A stretch of DNA of 11,784 nucleotides from CAYGZA01 sp964354135 (GTDB lineage Bacteria > Planctomycetota > Planctomycetia > Pirellulales > Thermoguttaceae). A program made the position numbers and the translations under genes. Of the stretch, positions 6,509 through 11,784 are shown in pieces. Location of the stretch: NCBI GenBank assembly GCA_964354135.1, contig CAYGZA010000217.1:1-11784 (forward strand), in the 5' to 3' direction. Below the pieces are notes generated by a model. The model was not told the DNA's origin. It ran no database searches and saw only the letters and a list, made by a program, of their open reading frames with translations. Position 1 is the first letter of the stretch, and each line of letters opens with the position of its first letter.

Positions 6509-7852
6509 ATGTTCAAGCGGATCTTGATCGCCAATCGCGGAGAAATCGCCCTGCGGATCATCCGCGCCTGTCGCGAGCTGGGGATCGAGACGGTCGCGGT
6601 GTTCAGCGAGGCGGATCGCGGCGCGGCCTACCTGGAGTTGGCCGACGAGGCGTATTGCATCGGCCCGCCCAAGGCCGCCGACAGCTATCTGAAGATCGAC
6701 CGCGTCATCAGCACCGCCGAGATCGGCAACGTGCAGGCGATCCACCCAGGCTACGGATTCTTGGCGGAAAACGCCCACTTTGCCGAGGTTTGCCGCAGTT
6801 GCGACATCGAGTTCATTGGCCCGCCGCACGAGGCGATGGCGCTGGTCGGAGACAAGAATGCGGCGCGGCGTCTTGCCCGGGAGGTAGGGATTCCGACCGT
6901 ACCCGGCAGCGACGGGCTCATCGCAGACTTGGAGGAAGCCCTGGCGGTGGCCCGGCGGATCGGCTTTCCGGTCTTGATCAAGGCCTCGGCCGGCGGAGGC
7001 GGGCGGGGGTTGCGGGTGGCGGTGGACGAGAAGGCGCTGGCGGCCGCGCTGAAGCAGGCCGAGGCCGAGGCCGACGCCGCCTTCGGCAACGGAGAGCTCT
7101 ACCTGGAGAAGTACGTCGAGCACCCGCGCCACGTCGAGGTGCAGGTGCTTGCAGACCACCATGGCCACGTCGTCCACCTGTGGGAGCGCGACTGCACGCT
7201 CCAGCGGCGGCACCAGAAGCTGATCGAGGAGAGTCCCGCCCCGCACCTCGACGGATCGGTCCGCCGGGCGATGTGCGACGCCGCGGTCCGCCTCGTCAAG
7301 GCCGCCGACTACACGAACGCCGGAACCGTGGAGTTCATCGCGGACCGCCACGGGCACTTCTACTTCATTGAGGTCAACGCCCGCATCCAGGTCGAGCACC
7401 CGGTGACGGAGATGGTGACGGGGATCGATCTGATTAAGGCCCAGATCCGCGTGGCCGCAGGGGAGCCTCTCCCCTTCCGCCAGGAAGACATCCGGTCGGT
7501 TGGGGCGGCGATCGAGTGCCGCATCAACGCCGAGGACACGACCAAGGGTTTTCGCCCCTCCCCCGGCACCATCCACCGGATTCTCGTGCCGGGGGGATTC
7601 GGCGTCCGCTTCGATTCCCACGTCCACGCCGGCTACACGGTCTCGCCGTTTTACGATTCGATGATCGGGAAGCTGATCGTCCACCAGCCCAGCCGCGAGG
7701 AGGCGATCCTCTCGATGAAGCGGGCCCTGGCGGAGCTGCGGATCGAAGGCGTCAAAACGACCGTGCCGCTGGACGAGCAGATCCTCGACCATCCCGCCTT
7801 CCTGGAGGCCCGAGTGGACACGACGTTCATCGAGCGCACCTGGCCGAGCTGA
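6509..7852 (+). CDS. accC: AccC, biotin carboxylase subunit of acetyl-CoA carboxylase
   Basis: AccC uses ATP and bicarbonate to carboxylate the biotin on AccB. The 447-aa protein has the full length of the single-subunit bacterial enzyme (E. coli 449). Seen: the N-terminal domain motif ILIANRGEIALRIIRA at 5-20; ATP-binding Lys116 (GDKNAAR) and Lys158 (LIKAS); the glycine loop AGGGGRG at 161-167; ERDCTLQRRHQKLIEESP at 226-243; and the catalytic block FIEVNARIQVEHPVTEM at 286-302, which supplies Glu288, Arg292, Gln294, Val295 and Glu296. Arg338 (IECRINAED) for biotin and bicarbonate is also present. There is no fused biotinyl or carboxyltransferase domain, so this is not a propionyl- or pyruvate-carboxylase chain. 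The frame is open 42 codons upstream into accB, but the ATG at 6509 gives the canonical MFKRILIANRGE start. The gene is co-oriented with accB and probably co-transcribed with it. Confidence 0.96.
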   Translation: MFKRILIANRGEIALRIIRACRELGIETVAVFSEADRGAAYLELADEAYCIGPPKAADSYLKIDRVISTAEIGNVQAIHPGYGFLAENAHFAEVCRSCDIEFIGPPHEAMALVGDKNAARRLAREVGIPTVPGSDGLIADLEEALAVARRIGFPVLIKASAGGGGRGLRVAVDEKALAAALKQAEAEADAAFGNGELYLEKYVEHPRHVEVQVLADHHGHVVHLWERDCTLQRRHQKLIEESPAPHLDGSVRRAMCDAAVRLVKAADYTNAGTVEFIADRHGHFYFIEVNARIQVEHPVTEMVTGIDLIKAQIRVAAGEPLPFRQEDIRSVGAAIECRINAEDTTKGFRPSPGTIHRILVPGGFGVRFDSHVHAGYTVSPFYDSMIGKLIVHQPSREEAILSMKRALAELRIEGVKTTVPLDEQILDHPAFLEARVDTTFIERTWPS

Positions 7853-7939
7853 CCCGGCAGCGGATCCACCCGCTGTCTTGCCTCCGTGACGCCCTGCGGG
7901 GCGATAGCACACGACGACTTGATCGCGATGGAGTGATTT

Positions 7940-9301
7940 ATGAGCATGCCTCTTTCCAGCCCGGCGCGGCCGCAGACCGGGCTTCGCCGGGTGGCGGTCC
8001 TTTTCTCCGGCGGTCCGGCCCCCGCGGCCAACGCGGTTATCGCCGGCGCCGCCGCCTGTTTCTCCCGAAATGGCATCGAAGTCCTCGGCATTCTCAATGG
8101 CTACTCCCACCTGGCGCAATACAAGGCGGGAGAGCCGCTCCAGGAAGGGACGGCCTATCTCCGCCTGGATCATAAGGCGATGGAGGGGGCCCGCAACAGC
8201 CAGGGGATCATGATCGGCACCTCGCGGGTCAATCCCGGCAAGGACGTGCGGAAGCGGGCCGACCTGGACGATCCCGAGTGTGCTGCGCCGCTGGAGACGA
8301 CTTACGACGCCCTGATGTCCCTTGGGGTAGATGCCCTTATATCGATCGGCGGCGACGACACGCTCACCACGGCCGCCAAGTTCAAGCTCTTCCAGGATCG
8401 CATGCCGGCCGGGGACAAGCGGATCAAGGTGGTCCACCTGCCCAAGACGATCGACAACGACTACAAGGGGATCGACTTCACCTTCGGCTACTTCACGGCC
8501 GTGGACATGCTCGCCACGGAGATCTCGAACCTCCTGGCCGACGGCCGATCGACCGGGACCTACTACATCGCCCAGGCGATGGGCCGGGCCGCAGGGTGGC
8601 TGGCCTACGGGGCGGCGATCGCCGGCGAGGCCAGCCTGGTCATCGGCCTGGAAGACATTCCGCAAGAGTGGAAATCCACCGAGCCGACCGTGGATCCCGC
8701 CACCGGCAAACAGATGCGCGACGCCGGCGGCAAACCCGTGATGCGACAGATCTTCGACCTGGCCGCCCTGGTCAACCGGATCGTCGACACGCTTCAGGCC
8801 CGCGATCGGGACGGCAAGAAGTACGGCGTGATCGTCGTGGCCGAGGGGCTGGCGGAATCCTTGCCCCTGGCCGAGATCCGCGAGTGCCTGTCGGAATCGG
8901 GGTATGTCCATCTCAAGCCCGATACCTTCGGCCATTTCCCCGTCTCGCAATTGAAGTTCAGCGGGCGGATCGGTCAACTGGTGGCCGCGGAGTACCAGCG
9001 ACGGACCGGCAAGGAGCGGAAGGTGGTCGGGCTGCAATTCGGCTACGAGGTCCGCTGCCAGAAGCCCACCGCGTTCGACGTGATCCTCGGCAGCCAGCTC
9101 GGCGTGGGCGCGTACCGGGCCTTGGCCGAGCGGGACGCAAGCGGCGTGATGGTCTCCGTGACCGGGCAGTTGAGCCTGGTCTTCGAGCCTTTTGAGCGGC
9201 TGATCGACTACGACCGGCTCCGCGCGTTCCCGCGCCCCATCAATCCCGAAGAGGACTTCCACCAGTTGGCCCGCTACCTCGAAGTGCGGGTCGACGAGTA
9301 A
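7940..9301 (+). CDS. pfp: 6-phosphofructokinase, probably pyrophosphate-dependent
   Basis: The enzyme interconverts fructose 6-phosphate and fructose 1,6-bisphosphate in glycolysis and gluconeogenesis. It has 453 aa. Seen: the nucleotide/PPi loop LFSGGPAPAANAVI at 21-34; GGDDT at 137-141; PKTIDND at 168-174 with the catalytic Asp172; and the substrate-binding MGR at 214-216 and EGL at 302-304. ATP-using enzymes carry GGDGS and PGTIDND. The second Asp of GGDD and the Lys of PKTIDND are the changes known to block ATP and favour PPi, so a reversible PPi-dependent enzyme is inferred. The loop GGPAP in place of GGDAPG also fits that group. The start ATG at 7940 has GGAG at 7930-7933; an in-frame ATG two codons later is less well spaced. 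The gene follows accC after 87 bases and may be the last of the run, or have its own promoter. Confidence 0.93.
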   Translation: MSMPLSSPARPQTGLRRVAVLFSGGPAPAANAVIAGAAACFSRNGIEVLGILNGYSHLAQYKAGEPLQEGTAYLRLDHKAMEGARNSQGIMIGTSRVNPGKDVRKRADLDDPECAAPLETTYDALMSLGVDALISIGGDDTLTTAAKFKLFQDRMPAGDKRIKVVHLPKTIDNDYKGIDFTFGYFTAVDMLATEISNLLADGRSTGTYYIAQAMGRAAGWLAYGAAIAGEASLVIGLEDIPQEWKSTEPTVDPATGKQMRDAGGKPVMRQIFDLAALVNRIVDTLQARDRDGKKYGVIVVAEGLAESLPLAEIRECLSESGYVHLKPDTFGHFPVSQLKFSGRIGQLVAAEYQRRTGKERKVVGLQFGYEVRCQKPTAFDVILGSQLGVGAYRALAERDASGVMVSVTGQLSLVFEPFERLIDYDRLRAFPRPINPEEDFHQLARYLEVRVDE

Positions 9302-9488
9302 AGGGGCAGCGGGTAGATGGCAGAGGGCAGTCTGTTTGGGCGCGGCACATGTCCTGCGCGTCCGCAGCACGACCCGCGGAGCCGACCTGCCACGCACGGT
9401 GTCCGGGCTGGGCGCGACCCGACTCGACCGCCCAGGCGTCGTTTTCGAGCAGATGCCGTAGGGACTCAAGACCACGTGAAGAGGGCAT
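9302..9488. other. Intergenic stretch after pfp, nothing recognised
   Basis: I see no gene, tRNA or clear terminator here. Just after the pfp stop there is a run in which GGCAG-type words recur (9303-9331, GGGCAG at both ends). The rest is GC-rich DNA without recognisable structure up to the first octamer repeat. Together with repeat copy 1 it fills the 374 bases between pfp and the GxxExxY gene. Confidence 0.4.
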
Positions 9489-9657
9489 CACGAAAGCACG
9501 AAAGCACGAAAACCAGAGAACCAGGCGTGGGGAATTGGCACGGGCATCATCCGAAGGCAAATCCCGACACTCGCCGGTGACCGCGCCAGTTTTCCCCAAC
9601 GTCCACTTCCCCCCCTCGGTCTTTCGTGCGCTCGTGTTTTCGTGTTTTCGTGATTCA
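9489..9657. repeat. CACGAAAG octamer element, copy 1 (upstream of the GxxExxY gene)
   Basis: The left arm is three tandem octamers CACGAAAG, CACGAAAG, CACGAAAA (9489-9512). The right arm (9621-9652) is four octamers in reverse orientation: CTTTCGTG, CGCTCGTG, TTTTCGTG, TTTTCGTG, followed by ATTCA. About 108 bases separate the arms, so a large imperfect stem with a ~100-base loop is possible in DNA or RNA. Inside, TGGGGAATTGGCA at 9528-9540 recurs in copy 2. The element ends 18 bases before the GxxExxY start codon, with only the ribosome binding site between. It is a direct copy of the element at 10070-10221. Confidence 0.85.
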
Positions 9658-9675
9658 AGACGAGAGGAGCGGCCG

Positions 9676-10044
9676 ATGGGACATGAGTTTGAGGCGCTTT
9701 CGGGTCGGATCATCGAAGCGGCAGTCCACGTTCACAAGGAGTTGGGGCCGGGCTTCTTGGAGTCGATCTACGACAGCGCGATGAGGGTGGCGTTGCGCAA
9801 GCGAAACATCCCCTTCGAGTTTCAGAAGGAGGTGCGGGTCTTCTACGAATCGGAGGAAGTCGGCGTTCACCGCCTCGACCTCGTCGTCAACGACGAGATC
9901 GTCGTGGAATTGAAGGCGATCAAGGCTCTGGAGGACATTCACTTCGCCCAGTTGAAATCGTACTTGAAGGCAACCGGTCTGCACGTCGGACTGCTGTTGA
10001 ACTTCAATGCGCCGACGCTGGCGATCAAGCGGTTCGTTCTCTGA
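9676..10044 (+). CDS. GxxExxY protein, putative PD-(D/E)XK nuclease-fold protein
   Basis: A complete 122-aa protein of the GxxExxY family, whose biological role is not established. Seen: the naming motif GFLESIY at 26-32 (Gly26, Glu29, Tyr32), then HRLDLVVN with Asp68, the ELK tripeptide at 78-80, and QLKSYL at 92-97. Glu29, Asp68, Glu78-x-Lys80 and Gln92 are laid out like the active site of PD-(D/E)XK nucleases, and Pfam groups such proteins in a PD-(D/E)XK clan; nuclease activity here is an inference. There is no membrane segment, signal peptide or DNA-binding extension. The ATG at 9676 is set by AGGAG at 9665-9669; the frame stays open upstream through the repeat, but that part is not coding. 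The gene stands alone between convergent pfp and hisB and is bracketed by two copies of an octamer element, which suggests that gene and repeats move or act together. Confidence 0.85.
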   Translation: MGHEFEALSGRIIEAAVHVHKELGPGFLESIYDSAMRVALRKRNIPFEFQKEVRVFYESEEVGVHRLDLVVNDEIVVELKAIKALEDIHFAQLKSYLKATGLHVGLLLNFNAPTLAIKRFVL

Positions 10045-10069
10045 GAGACAGGGCCACGGATCATAGGAG

Positions 10070-10221
10070 CGCGAAAGCACGAGAGCACGAAAGGGTACCC
10101 TGGGGAATCGGCAAGTGGATGGTTGATAGGGAACGTCGCCAGATTCATGCGGGATTCTCTTTGCCCCGTCTTGGCCCCCATCCCATCGTCCTCTTTCGTG
10201 CTGTCGTGCTTTCGTGATTCA
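10070..10221. repeat. CACGAAAG octamer element, copy 2 (downstream of the GxxExxY gene)
   Basis: Same layout and orientation as copy 1. The left arm is three octamers CGCGAAAG, CACGAGAG, CACGAAAG (10070-10093). The right arm is CTTTCGTG, CTGTCGTG, CTTTCGTG (10193-10216), followed by ATTCA exactly as in copy 1. The internal 13-mer TGGGGAATCGGCA (10101-10113) differs from copy 1 at one position, and both copies have a pyrimidine-rich stretch before the right arm. Copy 2 has one octamer fewer in the right arm. It starts 25 bases after the GxxExxY stop codon and ends three bases before the stub ORF behind hisB. It could also act as a two-way terminator between the convergent genes, but there is no T-run. 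Confidence 0.85.
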
Positions 10222-10224
10222 CCA

Positions 10225-10296
10225 TCAGGTGCGGTGCAGCGTGCTGGGGTCAGCCCCGCCGTCCACGCCGAGCATGACGTGCTCGTAGGTCGTCAC
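10225..10296 (-). pseudogene. 23-codon stub after hisB, possible truncated gene start
   Basis: Three bases after the hisB stop, in the same frame, a GTG opens a short frame beginning TTYEHVMLGVDGG after the initiator and ending ADPSTLHRT, then TGA. The first twelve residues resemble, from memory, the N-terminus of planctomycete membrane proteins annotated as metal-dependent hydrolases (DUF457/YdjM-like), which start TTYEHxMLGV. The resemblance stops at the double Gly, and repeat copy 2 begins three bases beyond the TGA. I read it tentatively as the start of a former third gene of the his unit that was cut off by the repeat or by a rearrangement. It could equally be a chance frame, and the sequence is too short for certainty. 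Confidence 0.3.
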
Positions 10297-10299
10297 GGG

Positions 10300-10887
10300 C
10301 TACAGGGTCCCCTTGGTGCTGGGGATGCCGGGGCTCTTGGGGTCGGGGGAAACGGCCATGCGGAGTGCCCGGGCGGCGGCCTTGAAGATCGCCTCGGCCA
10401 CGTGGTGGCTGTTTCGGCCGTAGTGTACCCGGATGTGCAGGTTGCACAGCGCGTTGGCGGCGACGGCCTGCCAGAAGTCGGCCACCAGCTCGCTGTCGAA
10501 CTGGCCGATCTTGGCGGTGGGGAACTCGGCCTGGAAGACGCAGTAGGCCCGGCCGCCGAGGTCGATCGCGGCGGTCGCCAGGGTCTCTTCCATCGGGAGC
10601 GTGAAATGCCCGTAGCGGCGGATGCCCGCCTTGTCGCTCAGTGCCTCGCGGAGGGCCTGCCCGAAGCAGATGCCCACGTCCTCCACGGTATGATGCTGGT
10701 CCACTTGCAGGTCGCCGGCGGCCTTGATCTTCAGGTCCAGCGCCGCGTGCTTGGCCAGAAGGACCAGCATGTGGTCGAAGAAGCCAACGCCCGTCTCGAT
10801 TCGCGACTGGCCGTCACCGTCCAGCGACAGCTCCAGGACGATCTCCGTTTCGGCGGTCTTGCGTTGGACTCGTGCGGTGCGAGGCAT
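10300..10887 (-). CDS. hisB: HisB, imidazoleglycerol-phosphate dehydratase
   Basis: HisB is a manganese enzyme that removes water from imidazoleglycerol phosphate to give imidazoleacetol phosphate in histidine synthesis. The 195-aa product is the monofunctional type, without the histidinol-phosphatase domain of E. coli HisB. Seen: FFDHML at 36-41, DQHHTVED at 63-70, MEETLA at 99-104, and GRNSHHVAEAIFKA at 157-170; these His and Glu residues are the metal ligands of the family. The ATG at 10887 lies two bases after the hisC stop (TAACCATG on the minus strand), so translation is probably coupled to hisC; the frame is open further upstream only as a shadow of hisC. The product HisB makes is the direct substrate of HisC. 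The protein ends TKGTL, a normal C-terminus, just ahead of the stub ORF and repeat copy 2. Confidence 0.96.
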   Translation of the reverse strand: MPRTARVQRKTAETEIVLELSLDGDGQSRIETGVGFFDHMLVLLAKHAALDLKIKAAGDLQVDQHHTVEDVGICFGQALREALSDKAGIRRYGHFTLPMEETLATAAIDLGGRAYCVFQAEFPTAKIGQFDSELVADFWQAVAANALCNLHIRVHYGRNSHHVAEAIFKAAARALRMAVSPDPKSPGIPSTKGTL

Positions 10888-10889
10888 GG

Positions 10890-11784
10890 TTATCCCCTGG
10901 AGGCAAAAACGATCTTCAAGCGTTCCAGGCAGGCGTCGATGTGGGCGTCCGTCCCCACGCTGATCCGCAGTCCGTCGCCCCAGCCCGGATAGTCCATGTA
11001 TCGGACCAGGATGCGATCCCGTTTGAGCTCCTCGTAGAGCGGTCGTGCCGGGTATTCCGGATGGACGTTCCAGGTGAAGTTTGCCTGGGAATCGACCGTT
11101 ACAAACCCTAGCTCCCGCATCCCGGCGGTGAGCCGCCGGCGCGAGGCGAGGACCTTGCGGCGGTTTTCTGCCAACCACGGGCGGTCGCCCACGGCGGCCG
11201 CCGCCGCGGCGATCGAGAGGGCGTCGCAATTGTACGAGTCCTTTGCCTTGACCATCTGCTCGATCAGGTGCGGCTGGGCCACCGCGTAGCCGAACCGCAG
11301 CCCCGCCAGGGCGTACGACTTGCTCAGCGACCGCGAGACCAGGATCTTGTCGCACTGCTTGACCAGGTGCAGGCAGTCGGTCTCGGCAAAATCGACATAG
11401 GCCTCGTCGACCAAGAGCGGGCAAGGAAGCCGCTCGGCGATCCGCAGCACCTCGTCCGGCGGGATGACCGTGCCCGAGGGGCTGTTCGGATTCGGCAGGA
11501 AGACCAGCCGCAGGTCCGCCGCCGCCTGGGCGAATTGCTCGGGCAGCGACCAGTCCGGCGGAAAGCGGACCTCCTCGCTCCGCGCCCCCTGAATCTCCGC
11601 AAGCGATTTGTAGAGAATGTAGCTCGGATACGGCAGGCGCAGGAGCTGGCCGTGGCCGACGAACGTCCGCGTGGCGATCGTGAGGATGTCGTCGCTGCCG
11701 TTGCCGCAGAGGATCCAGTCGGGCGGTACGCCCAGGATTTCCGCGGCCCGGCGGCGAAACGCGCCCGCCATCGGGTCCGGATAC
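10890..11784 (-). CDS. hisC: HisC, histidinol-phosphate aminotransferase (5' end outside window)
   Basis: HisC is a PLP enzyme that transfers the amino group of glutamate to imidazoleacetol phosphate. The window holds 297 C-terminal residues of a protein normally near 360 aa, so about 60 are missing. Counting from the first complete codon: YPDP at 1-4, GNGSDD at 27-32, PYPSY at 51-55, NPNSPSGT at 98-105, VDEAYVDF at 125-132 with the PLP-pairing Asp126, SRSLSKSYALAGLR at 150-163 with the PLP lysine Lys155, and the substrate-binding Arg273 in LRISVGT. All are typical of HisC in the fold-type I aminotransferases. An ATG at 11771 is internal and not the start, since the YPDP motif before it is conserved. 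The gene is transcribed directly into hisB. Aromatic aminotransferases of the same family cannot be fully excluded, but the hisB partner settles the role. Confidence 0.95.
   Translation of the reverse strand, partial: YPDPMAGAFRRRAAEILGVPPDWILCGNGSDDILTIATRTFVGHGQLLRLPYPSYILYKSLAEIQGARSEEVRFPPDWSLPEQFAQAAADLRLVFLPNPNSPSGTVIPPDEVLRIAERLPCPLLVDEAYVDFAETDCLHLVKQCDKILVSRSLSKSYALAGLRFGYAVAQPHLIEQMVKAKDSYNCDALSIAAAAAAVGDRPWLAENRRKVLASRRRLTAGMRELGFVTVDSQANFTWNVHPEYPARPLYEELKRDRILVRYMDYPGWGDGLRISVGTDAHIDACLERLKIVFASRG

Noticed and set aside
7890..7903. A CGCCC/GGGCG hairpin between accC and pfp as a terminator
   Set aside because: The stem is only 5 bp and no T-run follows; such hairpins arise often by chance in GC-rich DNA.
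6437..9475. A 1012-codon open frame on the minus strand across accC and pfp, and a 602-codon one at 4753-6561
   Set aside because: Both lie antisense to strongly supported genes. Their translations are low-complexity in His, Pro, Arg, Asp and Gly, as expected when GC-rich codons are read on the opposite strand, and contain no recognisable motif.
9349..9675. A 109-codon N-terminal extension of the GxxExxY protein
   Set aside because: It translates the octamer array (ITKARKHE-type sequence) and intergenic DNA. The ATG at 9676 has a good ribosome binding site and gives the standard family length.
9489..10221. A CRISPR array
   Set aside because: The repeats are 8-bp tandem units in inverted arms, with no regular 28-36 bp repeats and no unique spacers.
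10123..10992. A 289-codon plus-strand frame antisense to hisB that includes the right arm of repeat copy 2
   Set aside because: The opposite strand encodes a full canonical HisB; this frame is an antisense shadow and would start inside repeat DNA.

Overview
The window is GC-rich, tightly packed bacterial chromosome. The gene set suggests a member of the Planctomycetota, perhaps Pirellulales-like: a cytoplasmic Ser/Thr kinase with a membrane tail, a planctomycete-style transposase remnant, REP-like palindromes and a GxxExxY gene wrapped in CACGAAAG repeats. This placement rests on gene style and remembered family patterns, not on a marker gene.

Left part (1-4510). The 3' end of a Ser/Thr protein kinase on the plus strand runs convergently into a minus-strand cluster. 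In transcription order that cluster is larB, nnrD (NAD(P)H-hydrate dehydratase, ATGA overlap with larB), a DUF2784 membrane protein, a doubtful 81-codon frame, and larE. LarB and LarE make the precursor of the nickel-pincer nucleotide cofactor from nicotinic acid adenine dinucleotide, and NnrD repairs damaged NAD(P)H, so the theme is nicotinamide-dinucleotide chemistry. LarC (nickel insertion) and LarA (lactate racemase) are not in the window. A 106-bp compound palindrome of REP/BIME type lies between the DUF2784 gene and larE.

Middle (4511-9301). A divergent spacer carries a 5' fragment of what looks like a REP-associated (Y1/IS200-like) transposase. It is followed by a plus-strand run: an M24 Xaa-Pro peptidase, accB (biotin carboxyl carrier protein), accC (biotin carboxylase) and a phosphofructokinase with pyrophosphate-type active-site residues. 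This set feeds malonyl-CoA synthesis and sugar phosphate metabolism. Starts are well marked by Shine-Dalgarno sequences for the peptidase, accB and the phosphofructokinase.

Right part (9302-11784). Between the convergent phosphofructokinase and hisB genes sits a small module. It is a 122-aa GxxExxY protein with PD-(D/E)XK-like residues, flanked on each side by a ~150-170 bp direct copy of one element whose ends are inverted arrays of the octamer CACGAAAG. This is the most unusual structure in the window. Next to it, directly after hisB on the minus strand, is a 23-codon stub that may be the start of a gene cut off by the second repeat copy. hisC (5' end outside the window) and hisB follow on the minus strand, two bases apart, for histidine biosynthesis.
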